Notes under the pieces: model-generated
Database searches by the model: none
Seen by the model: the letters and a program-made list of their open reading frames with translations, nothing else
What the model was told of the DNA's origin: nothing
In this document: positions 26,854 to 34,895 of the stretch, piece by piece
Layout of the letters: each line of letters starts with the position of its first letter
How positions within the stretch are numbered: the first letter of the stretch is position 1
Position numbers and translations under genes: made by a program
NCBI GenBank assembly: GCA_021732665.1
Contig: JAKFUL010000002.1
Location: 25,273 to 89,272, forward strand
Length of the DNA stretch: 64,000 bases
Direction of reading: 5' to 3'
DNA from: Acetobacteraceae bacterium
Lineage (GTDB): Bacteria > Pseudomonadota > Alphaproteobacteria > Acetobacterales > Acetobacteraceae

Positions 26854-27687
26854 TTGCAACTGCTGCCTTCGATCTCCCGACTGTTCAAATCCGCGCGAGG
26901 GCGAGGCGTTGCATTGGCCTTGGAAAAAATGCCGTTGCATTGCTGTTTTGTTTTGTTGTCGGCGGGTGTCGCCTTTCCGGCGATGGCTCAGCCGCAGGAT
27001 AACCGCCTGGCAGCACGTATCGCGGCGCTGGAGGCGCAGGTGGCGCGCCTCACCTCGGCGCTGGAGACGGCCAATGCCGCCCGGGACGTTACGCCTCCGG
27101 CCCCCGTCCTCGCCGCGCCGGTTCCGGCCGCCGTGCCATCCAACCCGGCGCCAGCCACCCCAGCCGCGGCCGCCGAGCGCTTCGCCCTGGCCGCGCTGCA
27201 CCTGCAGGTCACCCTCGGCACCAGCCGGCCCTATCTGCGCGAGCTGCAGACGCTGCGCGACGCCGCTCCGCCGGGCGGGCTGCCTTCCACCCTGGCCGAC
27301 GCGCTGGTCAGCCACGCCTCCCGCGGGCTGCCCAATGCCAGCGAGCTTCGCGAAAGCTTTCTCGCCATCGCGCCCGCACTCGTCGAGCGCGCCGCGGATC
27401 ATGATGGCTGGCTGGACTGGGCGCTCGCCGTGGCGCGCCGGATGCTCGCCCGCCTCGGCCTGGTCGAGCCACCGCCGCTGCCGCCGAGCCAGGCCACCAT
27501 CGCCAATGTCTCGCGCCTTCTCGCGCGCGGCATGATCGCCCCGGCGCTGGCCGACATCGAGTCCCTCGACCCCGCGCTGATGCCCCTGCTCGGCGGCTGG
27601 CTGGCCCAGGCTCGCGCCCGGGTCGCCGCCGATCAGGCGGTGCAGGAGACGATTTTGCGTGCCCTTAACCGCGCTGCCCCAGGTTGA
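26854..27687 (+). CDS. Unknown exported protein with an N-terminal coiled coil
   Basis: 277 residues if started at TTG 26854 (GAGGTGA upstream); ATG 26929 would give a cleaner signal peptide (MPLHCCFVLLSAGVAFPAMAQ). After the signal, residues about 50-75 form a coiled coil (NRLAARIAALEAQVARLTSAL), then a Pro/Ala linker and an all-helical domain with repeated helix pairs (LHLQVTLGTSRPYLRELQTL, LPPSQATIANVSRLLARGMI). The layout (membrane or signal segment, coiled coil, helical end) resembles the mitofilin-like proteins annotated next to heme genes in alphaproteobacteria, but hemB/hemC/hemD are not here. It may be a structural envelope protein. Confidence 0.6.
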   Translation: MQLLPSISRLFKSARGRGVALALEKMPLHCCFVLLSAGVAFPAMAQPQDNRLAARIAALEAQVARLTSALETANAARDVTPPAPVLAAPVPAAVPSNPAPATPAAAAERFALAALHLQVTLGTSRPYLRELQTLRDAAPPGGLPSTLADALVSHASRGLPNASELRESFLAIAPALVERAADHDGWLDWALAVARRMLARLGLVEPPPLPPSQATIANVSRLLARGMIAPALADIESLDPALMPLLGGWLAQARARVAADQAVQETILRALNRAAPG

Positions 27688-27739
27688 GGCGCCCGTGATC
27701 CGGCAGACCCTCCGCAAAAGAATTTTCTGGAGCTTACCC

Positions 27740-28864
27740 ATGCACGCCGCCGCACCCAGGCCATCGCCGCTGAAACCGCTTGGCGGGTTTGCCGCCGCCC
27801 TGCTGTTGGCCGCCCTGCCGTTTGCCGTGCTGGCGGGGACGCCGGCACAGGCGCAGCCGCCATCCGCCGCCCCCTCCGGCGGCGTGCTGCGCCAGGGGCT
27901 GCACATCGTCAGTTCCGGCTCCTCGCGCTCGGTGACCGAGGCGCTGGTGGAGGCCTTCTCCAGCCGCTATGTCGAAGGTCAGGCCCCGCGGGTGGAGATC
28001 GTCGGCTCCGCCGCGGCACTCGAACGCTTCTGCGCCGGGGTGGGGGTGGACACGCCCGACCTCGCCATCAGCAGCCGGCGCATGCCGCGCGCCGTTGCCA
28101 ATACCTGCCAGACCAATGGCGTGACCGACATCATCGAGGTCCAGCTTGGCCTGGGCGCCGTGGTGATCGCCACCCGGCGCGGCGACACCATGGCCAACCT
28201 CACAACCCGCCAGATCTACGCCGCCCTGGCCGCGGAATTCGCGGTGGAGGATGATTTTCGCACCAACACCACCAACACCTGGTCGCAGATCAACGGCGCG
28301 CTGCCCGCAACACCCATCCGTGCCATCATCCCCGACCGCAGTTCGGGCACCCGCGGCCTGTTCAACGATTTCGTGATGGAGGGCGGCTGCCGCGAGGTGA
28401 AGGCGGTGCGGCTGATCTTCTCCGCCGCCTTCCGGGTGGCCAAGTGCACCACGCTGCGCGCCGATGACCGGGTGCGCGAGATGGCGAGCAGCGATGTGCC
28501 CGCCGCGCTGCTCGCCAGCCCGCCCGGCACCATCGCCGCCATCTCCTACGCCCAGTTGCTGGAGAGCGGCGGCAATCTGGTGCCGGTGGCGCTGAACGGC
28601 GTGCTCCCCACCGCCGCCTCCATCGCCAGCGGCGACTACGACCTGACCCGCACCATCTACCTCTACGCCAAGCGGCATCATTCGCGGAACCTGCAAGGGG
28701 TGGGTGTGGTGCGGGGCATTCGTGAGTTCACCGGCGACGCGGTGTCGGAATCCGCCGGCGGGCCGGGCGGTCTGCTCAGCCAGCACGGGCTTGTGCCACT
28801 GGCGCCGGCAGCCCGCGCCCAGCAGCGCATGATCGCCACTCGCCAGACCTTGATGTCACGCTGA
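27740..28864 (+). CDS. PstS-like phosphate-type substrate-binding protein
   Basis: 374 residues from ATG 27740. Signal peptide with a hydrophobic core (GGFAAALLLAALPFAVLAG) and AQA cleavage. The mature part follows the PstS fold: IVSSGSSRSVTEALVEAFSS, EIVGSAAALERFCAG, DLAISSRRMP, and PDRSSGTRGLFNDFVMEG, where RSSGT corresponds to the phosphate-binding RSDGSGT of PstS. Extra Cys residues (Cys in RFCAG, NTCQTNG, EGGCREV, AKCTTL) suggest disulfides. No permease or ATPase adjoins it, so it may act as a sensor or scaffold rather than in transport. It differs strongly from the real PstS at 17297. Confidence 0.78.
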   Translation: MHAAAPRPSPLKPLGGFAAALLLAALPFAVLAGTPAQAQPPSAAPSGGVLRQGLHIVSSGSSRSVTEALVEAFSSRYVEGQAPRVEIVGSAAALERFCAGVGVDTPDLAISSRRMPRAVANTCQTNGVTDIIEVQLGLGAVVIATRRGDTMANLTTRQIYAALAAEFAVEDDFRTNTTNTWSQINGALPATPIRAIIPDRSSGTRGLFNDFVMEGGCREVKAVRLIFSAAFRVAKCTTLRADDRVREMASSDVPAALLASPPGTIAAISYAQLLESGGNLVPVALNGVLPTAASIASGDYDLTRTIYLYAKRHHSRNLQGVGVVRGIREFTGDAVSESAGGPGGLLSQHGLVPLAPAARAQQRMIATRQTLMSR

Positions 28865-28887
28865 CAGCCCGGACAGGATCAACAGCC

Positions 28888-29592
28888 ATGCTCAAGCTCT
28901 TCGCCGCCGCCGCGCTTTCGCTCGGCCTCGCCCTGCCCGTGATGGCGCAAGCCCAGGGCAGCAATGGCAATGCCGCCGCACCCACGGTGCAGGTCCCGCT
29001 GCAGGACCTGGCCACCGGCGAGACCTTCGGCGAGCGGCTGGGCCGCTGGTGGGGCTCGCTGCGGGAATCGGTGGGGATGGGCCCGAGCGCCCTGGAGCTT
29101 GCCAACCGCTACGCCGGCGAGGGCGACAGGACGGATGACTTCAACTGGCTGATGGGCATCGCCGGCTTCAAGCTGAAGACGATCGAGAGCACGATCAGCC
29201 TGTTCCCCGGCCTGACGCTGGAATTCGGCCAGTCGCGCGAATTGTCGGAGGCCGATCGCGAATATCTCGAACGCGCGCTGGAGCGCCATGCCCGGCGCCA
29301 CCCCGGCCCGCTCGCGGTGATCCAGCGCATGATCGTGGCCGGCATCCTGGAGGCCAATGAAATCCAGGGCTTCTCGGTCGAGAAGCTGACGGTGACGTTG
29401 CTGCCGCTGCCCTACGTGAAATTCACCCTCACCCCCGCCGATGCGCCGCTGGGACCGGACGCCAGCCGCATCCTGCGGTCCATCGAGCGGCTGAACCAGC
29501 GCCTGCAGCAGATGCAGAACCCGCGCACCGGTGGCGTCGATCCCGACTTTCCCGCCCCCCCGGCCTTGCGCCGGGCCACCACCACCTTCTAG
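28888..29592 (+). CDS. Unknown exported protein
   Basis: 234 residues. Signal peptide (LKLFAAAALSLGLALPVMAQ). The mature part has a central region resembling a small alpha-beta domain: GFKLKTIESTISLFPGLTLEFGQSRELSEADREYLERALERH, followed by IQRMIVAGILEANEIQGFSVEKLTVTLLPLPYVKFTLTP (both quoted by position rather than in full below: mature residues about 90-190). Ends with a helical tail and a Pro-rich stretch. No family recognised. It lies 23 bases after the PstS-like gene and is probably cotranscribed. Confidence 0.65.
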   Translation: MLKLFAAAALSLGLALPVMAQAQGSNGNAAAPTVQVPLQDLATGETFGERLGRWWGSLRESVGMGPSALELANRYAGEGDRTDDFNWLMGIAGFKLKTIESTISLFPGLTLEFGQSRELSEADREYLERALERHARRHPGPLAVIQRMIVAGILEANEIQGFSVEKLTVTLLPLPYVKFTLTPADAPLGPDASRILRSIERLNQRLQQMQNPRTGGVDPDFPAPPALRRATTTF

Positions 29593-29623
29593 GACAAACC
29601 GGGCTTCCGGGAGCAGGACACTG

Positions 29624-30067
29624 ATGATGCGCCATACCGAGACCACCACCCCCCAGCCCGCGCAATTCACCGAACTGGTGAAGCTGCACATGCAGGGCCG
29701 CCGTTTCCTCGACCATGATCGGGAGATGAAGCTGCTGGAGGAAGGCGTCTCGCGCTACAACCTGACCCTGGCCGACGCACAGGCGACGCTGCGCGGCGCG
29801 GCGCAGGAGGCGGGGGTGGCCAGCCAGAGCGAGCTCGATGCCTCCACCTTGCAGCTGATCAAGACCCTGTCGGACCGGCAGGGCCGCCTCTCGCGCCCCG
29901 ATTTCGACAAGACCGCCGCCTTCTACCGCGGCCGTGCCGGCGCCGCGGTGACCGAGGAGGAGGCGCGCAAGCGGGTCAAGCGCCTGATGCAGGAGATTGA
30001 CGTGCAGGCCAAGCGCTCGGGCCTGCTGCTGCGCACCCGCCGCTGGTTCCGCGCGATCGAGTCCTGA
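29624..30067 (+). CDS. Unknown protein consisting mainly of 'domain X', shared with the gene at 32816
   Basis: 147 residues from ATG 29624; no signal or membrane segment. Residues about 37-147 can be aligned by eye with residues about 198-308 of the carbonic-anhydrase-like protein encoded at 32816: LLEEGVSRYNLTLADAQATL against LLEMGITEDGLTLAQAQEVL, TLSDRQGRLSRPDFDKTAAFYRG against YLRSQADRRGRISERVLGEAALYRR (partly), and both end in a basic Arg/Trp-rich segment (RTRRWFRAIES against FRSTRWWDSLL). The domain is all-helical with an acidic loop. It may be a protein-interaction module specific to this system. Confidence 0.65.
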   Translation: MMRHTETTTPQPAQFTELVKLHMQGRRFLDHDREMKLLEEGVSRYNLTLADAQATLRGAAQEAGVASQSELDASTLQLIKTLSDRQGRLSRPDFDKTAAFYRGRAGAAVTEEEARKRVKRLMQEIDVQAKRSGLLLRTRRWFRAIES

Positions 30068-30089
30068 TGAACGAGGCCGCGCCCCCCTC

Positions 30090-30893
30090 ATGAGTGGCGA
30101 TGTCATCCAGTTCCTGTCCGGTTTGCCGCTGCCGCTGCTGCTGCTGGCCTCGCTGGGGGTGCCTCTGGTTCTTGCCCTGATCCTGGGGCAGGTGATCCTG
30201 GGCGTCTTCACGCCGCAGGAACTCACCGCCAATTCCGCCGTGGGCACCGCCAAGTACAGCTTCATCGTGGAGGTCTATGCGGTGGTCGCGGCGCTTAGTC
30301 TGGTTGGCGCCTGGGACATCTACCAAACCTCGCGCGACAATCTGCAGCACGAGACCGGCGGGCTCTACCTTCTGGCGCTGAGCGTGCCGAGCTATGGCGA
30401 TCCCTCGCAGGCGGCGCAGCGGGCCGAGATGTATGCCTCCATCCGCGGCTATGCCGGCGCGGTGGCGGTGCAGGACTGGCCGCATATGCTCGCCGCCAAC
30501 AACCGCTCGGGCTCGGATATCGAGTTCCAGCGCCTGGTCCGCGCCTTTCTCGATGTCGAGCCGCTGAACGCCGCGCAACAGGCACTCTCGCAGAACATGG
30601 TGGGCTGGGTGGCGCAGGTCTCCGATGCCCGGATCGCCAGGCTGTCACAGCATTCGCGCACCTTCGGCACCTTGATCTGGATCCTGGTGCTGCTGGTCTC
30701 GGTGGCTGTGCTGGCCTTTCAGTGGTTCGTCGGCAGCGCCACCAACGCGGTCAACTACACCATGGGCGGCGTCATCGCGCTGATCGTGGGGGTGGTGCTG
30801 ATGGTCTCGGGCAAGCTCGCCTTCCCGTTCAATGGCGACCCGCCCTTTCTTTCGCCCGCGCCGTTCTTCCAACTGATGGGCGTGGGGGCGTGA
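30090..30893 (+). CDS. DUF4239-like integral membrane protein
   Basis: 267 residues from ATG 30090. Four or five membrane segments: two at residues about 10-45, a large cytoplasmic or periplasmic part with LIVEVYAVVAALSLVGAWDIY-like content near 60-90, and two or three at residues about 190-260 (TFGTLIWILVLLVSVAVLAFQ, VIALIVGVVLMVSGKLAFPF). The two-pair layout with a helical middle resembles the bestrophin-like DUF4239 family. Function unknown. It follows the domain X gene by 22 bases. Confidence 0.7.
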   Translation: MSGDVIQFLSGLPLPLLLLASLGVPLVLALILGQVILGVFTPQELTANSAVGTAKYSFIVEVYAVVAALSLVGAWDIYQTSRDNLQHETGGLYLLALSVPSYGDPSQAAQRAEMYASIRGYAGAVAVQDWPHMLAANNRSGSDIEFQRLVRAFLDVEPLNAAQQALSQNMVGWVAQVSDARIARLSQHSRTFGTLIWILVLLVSVAVLAFQWFVGSATNAVNYTMGGVIALIVGVVLMVSGKLAFPFNGDPPFLSPAPFFQLMGVGA

Positions 30894-30898
30894 TCGCC

Positions 30899-31507
30899 TC
30901 AATGCGCCTGGGCACGCGGGCTATGGCGCGAACGCTGCCACAACACCAGCAGCAGGGCGAAGAGCCAGAAATTCAGCTGTGTGGCGGTCCAGGCCAGCAG
31001 ATGCGCCAGGTAATGCACCGCCAGCGCGGTCCAGCCCGCCAGCAGCAGCGTGGCCAGCGCCGCGCGCAGCCGCGCCGGGCCGCGCCACAGCCAGAGGGCC
31101 TGCACCGCGGCGAAGCCGGCCAGGCCCGCGCCGGTATAGCCGGGCAGGGTCTGCCAGGCCGAGCCGCCGCCGGACAGCGCCCGCCATGCCTCAGCCATCG
31201 CGGCATGCTGCGGCAGGGCGTGGCGGCGAAGGAATTCCAGCACGCCGATGTCCCATGGGCTGTCGGCGGCATAGAGGCGCGACGGCCGGAAATCCTCGCC
31301 ATAGGACAGGCTGGCCAGCAGCAGCACCCCCAGCAAGACGCCGCCGGCGATGGCCATGACATGCAGCAGCGGCACCGCATCGGCGTCCGGGGGCGCGATG
31401 AGGCTGTATTGCAGCGTCCCGATACGAACCAGCCCATAGGCCAGGCCGAAGACCAGCAGCGCGGCAAGCGCATTGGTGAAGGCCGAAGGCAGGCTCAGGG
31501 CTTCCAT
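30899..31507 (-). CDS. Unknown integral membrane protein
   Basis: 202 residues from ATG 31507. Five hydrophobic segments: ALAALLVFGLAYGLV, VMAIAGGVLLGVLLLASL, then after a polar loop with YAADSPWDIGVLEFLRRHA a pair rich in Trp (AAVQALWLW, ATLLLAGWTALAVHYLAHLLAW) and a last FWLFALLLVLWQ. No family recognised. It is the only minus-strand gene in the 25.5-33.7 kb cluster, convergent with the DUF4239-like gene and divergent from the gene at 31571. Confidence 0.6.
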   Translation of the reverse strand: MEALSLPSAFTNALAALLVFGLAYGLVRIGTLQYSLIAPPDADAVPLLHVMAIAGGVLLGVLLLASLSYGEDFRPSRLYAADSPWDIGVLEFLRRHALPQHAAMAEAWRALSGGGSAWQTLPGYTGAGLAGFAAVQALWLWRGPARLRAALATLLLAGWTALAVHYLAHLLAWTATQLNFWLFALLLVLWQRSRHSPRAQAH

Positions 31508-31570
31508 CGGGCGCTCCGGCTGGGGTTCATCTCGGGGCTGCGGGCAGCCTGGGCTGGGTTGCTGCTTTCC

Positions 31571-32374
31571 ATGATGTTGGCCGGACATGCAAGCGCGGCC
31601 TGCGTGACAGCCGATGCGGCACGGCTTGAGGCGCTGGGCCACCGCATGCTGGAGGACAGCCTGGCGCTGCGCTTCGGCGATGCCCGCATGCGCGTGCCGG
31701 CCTTCGGCGCCTGGGCCTATGACTGGACGCAGAGCTACGTGACCTCCTACCGCATCATCGGCCGCGCCGTCGCCCAGCTCGGCAGTTCGGCCGGGCAGGG
31801 GGGGGCGCTGCCTCCGGCCGAGGCGCTGGCGCATGACCTGGCCCTGCCGGTGCGCCAGGCCTTCGGCCAGATCATCACCCAGCCCAGCCTGACCGATGGC
31901 GGCTTCGAGGCGGATATGGCGCATCTGGCCGAAACCCTGGCGGCCGAGGCGGGCGAGCCGGCCCTGGCAGCCGCGCTGCACCTGGCGCTGCGGCTGAACC
32001 CGGCCGAGCGGCTTTCCGAGGCGGCGGGGACCGAGACCATCTTCATGCGCTCCATGCGCCCGCTGGCGGCACGGCTGGGGGCGCTGGTCCTGCGGGTCAG
32101 CGAGGCCGGCAGCGTCGTGGCGATGGGCAGCTATTTCGGCTATGCGCTGGTGGGCACGCCCGGCGTCGTCGCGGGGGCGGTGGGCGGCATGGGGCTGGCC
32201 TGGGGGGTGGATTGGATGATCAACCGCCTCGATGCCAATCTCAACCGTCCGGCCTTCGAGGCGCAGGCGCTGACGGCGATCGACGTGGCCGAGGCGGCGG
32301 TGCAGGCGCAAGGCCGCGCCGCCATCACCGCCGCCGCGGCAAACGCTGGCGCGCGGCCCCGGCCCTGCCGGTGA
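31571..32374 (+). CDS. Unknown exported protein with a Gly-rich membrane segment
   Basis: 267 residues from ATG 31571; however a full signal peptide (ISGLRAAWAGLLLSMMLAGHASAA) starts upstream, so the true start is probably a TTG or CTG between 31520 and 31559. The mature protein is helical, with a Gly/Ala-rich hydrophobic hairpin near residues 175-215 (MGSYFGYALVGTPGVVAGAV, GGMGLAWGVDWMINRL). That kind of segment can insert in a membrane or pack against another helix. No recognised family. It precedes the DUF6524-like gene by 13 bases. Confidence 0.6.
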   Translation: MMLAGHASAACVTADAARLEALGHRMLEDSLALRFGDARMRVPAFGAWAYDWTQSYVTSYRIIGRAVAQLGSSAGQGGALPPAEALAHDLALPVRQAFGQIITQPSLTDGGFEADMAHLAETLAAEAGEPALAAALHLALRLNPAERLSEAAGTETIFMRSMRPLAARLGALVLRVSEAGSVVAMGSYFGYALVGTPGVVAGAVGGMGLAWGVDWMINRLDANLNRPAFEAQALTAIDVAEAAVQAQGRAAITAAAANAGARPRPCR

Positions 32375-32387
32375 AGGCGGCGCCGCG

Positions 32388-32819
32388 ATGACAGCTGCGC
32401 GCTATGACTGGAAAGCGGTGGTGGCGCGGCTGCTGTTCAGCCTGCTGCTCGTCTTCTCGCTGTACAATCCCAGCGGCTACTCCTTCTGGCACTGGATCCA
32501 CTGGCCGGGGGGCGAGGGCGGCTGGGCGATGTTCTGGCTGAAGCTGTTCTGCGGCGTGGCGGTGCTGGGCGTGCACTACATCGTCTGGAAGGCGGTGATC
32601 GCGGTGCTGCGGCCCTATGGCGTCGTTTTCCTCATGCTGTTGAGCGGCATCGGCTTCGTCGGCCTGGCCGAGGCCGGGCTGCTGGACCGCGAGGACCCCA
32701 ACACCTGGCTGATCGCCGCCATGTCCACCCTGGTCGTCATCCAGACCGCGGGCCTGAGCATGGCATCCATCATGCACCGTCTGACCGGTGTGCAACATGT
32801 CGAGGAGGTCCCGCATTGA
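32388..32819 (+). CDS. Small membrane protein, resembles DUF6524
   Basis: 143 residues with four membrane helices. The first half has YNPSGYSFWHWI after the first helix, the second has VVFLMLLSGIGFVGLAEAGLL and a further helix near the end. The Asn-Pro-Ser/Thr-Gly-Tyr-Ser motif is the hallmark of DUF6524-type proteins, a family of no known function. Its stop overlaps the TTG start of the next gene (TTGA) and GAGGAGGTC lies just before, so the two are tightly coupled. Confidence 0.7.
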   Translation: MTAARYDWKAVVARLLFSLLLVFSLYNPSGYSFWHWIHWPGGEGGWAMFWLKLFCGVAVLGVHYIVWKAVIAVLRPYGVVFLMLLSGIGFVGLAEAGLLDREDPNTWLIAAMSTLVVIQTAGLSMASIMHRLTGVQHVEEVPH

Positions 32820-33742
32820 GCTCGAGCATCGGCCCCGTGCCGGCCAAGGCCGACACTTTCCTCATCTCCTGCATCGACCCCAGGCTGACCGATGACACCA
32901 CCTTCCGTTTCGCGGCGTTGGGGCGGACCGACCGCTACAGCGAGATGCGCATCGCCGGCGCGGCGCTGGCGCTGGTGGATCAGAACCGGCCTGGCTGGCA
33001 GGCGGCGCTGTGGGAGAATCTGGCGGCAAGCCGGGCGCTGCACGGCATCCGCCACGTCACCCTGCTCAACCATCGCGATTGTGGCGCCATGGACCTCTGG
33101 GCCAGGCGGCGGCTGGCCGATGACCCGGTGGATGAGCTGCGCGTCCACACCGAAGTGCTGAACGGCGCCGCCGACGCCATCCGCGCCCGCCACCCCGACC
33201 TGACCATCGAGATCAAGCTGATGGAACTCGATGGCAGCGTGACGCAGCCGTCGTGCCGTTCCTGCGTGCCCATGGGCTTTCGCCTGGGTGTGATCGCCCA
33301 GGATGGCCTGCCGGTGCTGGAGCCGAGCCCGCCGCCGCCGGCCGCGCCGCGCATGGCGGAGATGGCCCGGCTGCGCAGCCAGTCCGGCCCGCTGGAACGC
33401 GGCGCTGAATTCGCCCTGCTGGAGATGGGCATCACCGAGGATGGGCTGACGCTGGCCCAGGCGCAGGAGGTGCTGGCGGCCTCGGCCACCGCCCGGCCGC
33501 AGGAGGTGGAGCGCGACATCCTGACCTATCTGCGCTCCCAGGCCGACCGGCGGGGGCGGATCAGCGAGCGCGTGCTGGGCGAGGCGGCGGCGCTCTATCG
33601 CCGCCTCAGCGGCCCCGGAATGACCGAGCAGGAATCGCGCGAGGCGGCGGCCGGGATCGCGGCCCGGGCCGGCTTCACGCCGCGTCCCGCCGGGTGGTGG
33701 CCGTTCCGCTCCACGCGGTGGTGGGACAGCCTATTGGCCTAG
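32816..33742 (+). CDS. Beta-carbonic-anhydrase-like protein fused to domain X
   Basis: 308 residues from a TTG start overlapping the upstream stop, with a strong Shine-Dalgarno sequence. Residues about 12-165 hold the zinc site of beta-carbonic anhydrases: Cys19-x-Asp21-x-Arg23 (SCIDPRL) and His86-x-x-Cys89 (NHRDCGAM). Two more Cys (147 and 150, PSCRSCVPMGF) may bind a second metal or form a disulfide. After a Pro-rich linker (SPPPPAAP) comes domain X (residues 198-308), shared with the protein at 29624. The fold may hydrate CO2 or bind another small acid; short putative carbonic-anhydrase families of this type are mostly untested. Confidence 0.72.
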   Translation: MSSSIGPVPAKADTFLISCIDPRLTDDTTFRFAALGRTDRYSEMRIAGAALALVDQNRPGWQAALWENLAASRALHGIRHVTLLNHRDCGAMDLWARRRLADDPVDELRVHTEVLNGAADAIRARHPDLTIEIKLMELDGSVTQPSCRSCVPMGFRLGVIAQDGLPVLEPSPPPPAAPRMAEMARLRSQSGPLERGAEFALLEMGITEDGLTLAQAQEVLAASATARPQEVERDILTYLRSQADRRGRISERVLGEAAALYRRLSGPGMTEQESREAAAGIAARAGFTPRPAGWWPFRSTRWWDSLLA

Positions 33743-34807
33743 CCATTCCCGCGCGCCCGCCCAGAGCGCGCGGGTGAGGTCGGCCGCGGGCACCGCCCGC
33801 GCCAGCATGGCAGACTGCCCGGCCCAGGCCTGCATCCGCTGCACATCGCCGGCGCGCGTGGCGTCGTCGCGCATCGCCTGGGTCAGGCCGCGCTGCACGG
33901 GGTAGGGGGCGGGGGCGGGCGCATCCGGGGCGGTCGCGGCCCGGACATAGTCGGTGGCGATGGAGCGGCCGGCGCGGCCGCTGAAGGCCCGGCTGACCGC
34001 GGTGCCCTCGGGTGGCGTGCGGGACAGGGCATCGGCCCAGGCCGGCGCGATCGCGGCCTCCGGGCAGCGCAGGAACCCGGTGCCGATCTGCGCCGCGGAG
34101 GCGCCGAGCATGAGCGCCGCCGCGACCCCACGGGCATCGGCGATGCCGCCGGTGGCGATGACGGGGATGCTCAGCGCATCGGCCAGCGCCGGGATCAGTG
34201 CCATGCCGCCGACCATGCCGGCTTCCGCCTGGTCAGCCTCGAAGCAGCCGCGATGGCCGCCGGCTTCCGCGCCCTGGGCCACGACAGCGTCGGCGCCCGC
34301 CGCCTCGGCCGCCCGTGCCTCGGCCAGGGTGCTGACATTGGCCCACCAGGCAATGCCGGCGGACCTCAGACGGGCGATGAAGTCGGGCGGATAGAGGCCC
34401 ATGACCGAGCTGATGATGGGCGGGGCCGCGGCCAGGATGGCCTCGCATTGGGCGGCGAAATCAGGCGGCGCGGCGTCACCGGCGCCGGGCGGCACGGTGG
34501 GGCCCCATGCGCCCAGAAAGCCGGCCAGCGCCGCCTCCCTCGCCGCGTCGCGGGCCGGTGCCGGGTCGGGCACCCACAGGTTCATCTGGAAGGCGCCGTT
34601 GGAATTCGCCCGCACCTCCCGCGCCCAGGCTGTGATGGCATCGGGCTTCAGCAGCAGGGCGCCGCAGGCGCCAAGCCCGCCGGCATTGGCCACGGCGATG
34701 CTGAGCGCCGGCGGGCAGGCCCCGGCCATGGGGGCGAGAAGGATGGGAAGCTCGATGCCGAAACGCTGTCGGAAGGCGTCCAGGCGCTGTTCGATCTGAC
34801 GGTTCAT
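33731..34807 (-). CDS. Nitronate monooxygenase family flavoprotein
   Basis: 358 residues from ATG 34807. TIM-barrel with FMN-binding loops: ILLAPMAGACPPALSIAVANAGGLGACG at the start, AQGAEAGGHRG for the phosphate, and IPVIATGGIADARGVAAALMLGASAAQIGTGFL near the end (residues about 215-250). It oxidises alkyl nitronates such as propionate-3-nitronate, using oxygen, or acts on related substrates. Its 3' end overlaps the carbonic-anhydrase-like gene by 12 bases in convergent orientation. Confidence 0.87.
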   Translation of the reverse strand: MNRQIEQRLDAFRQRFGIELPILLAPMAGACPPALSIAVANAGGLGACGALLLKPDAITAWAREVRANSNGAFQMNLWVPDPAPARDAAREAALAGFLGAWGPTVPPGAGDAAPPDFAAQCEAILAAAPPIISSVMGLYPPDFIARLRSAGIAWWANVSTLAEARAAEAAGADAVVAQGAEAGGHRGCFEADQAEAGMVGGMALIPALADALSIPVIATGGIADARGVAAALMLGASAAQIGTGFLRCPEAAIAPAWADALSRTPPEGTAVSRAFSGRAGRSIATDYVRAATAPDAPAPAPYPVQRGLTQAMRDDATRAGDVQRMQAWAGQSAMLARAVPAADLTRALWAGAREWLGQ

Positions 34808-34859
34808 GCCGGCGAGCAAAGGGCAGTGGAGGGCCCCCGACAAGTGTGAATAAACGCAA

Positions 34860-34885
34860 CCACCCCTTGCGGGCGCAAGGGGTGG
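34860..34885 (-). terminator. Rho-independent terminator of the Na/Pi cotransporter gene
   Basis: Perfect 11-bp stem CCACCCCTTGC / GCAAGGGGTGG with a four-base loop (GGGC on the plus strand). On the minus strand it is followed by a T-rich stretch (TTGCGTTTATTC). It lies 10 bases after the stop at 34896. This is the clearest intrinsic terminator of the window. Confidence 0.75.
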
Positions 34886-34895
34886 CGCGGGCGGT

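Noticed and set aside
27740..28864. Second high-affinity phosphate transporter
   Set aside because: Only a PstS-like protein is present; no PstC, PstA or PstB genes flank it, so transport cannot be claimed.
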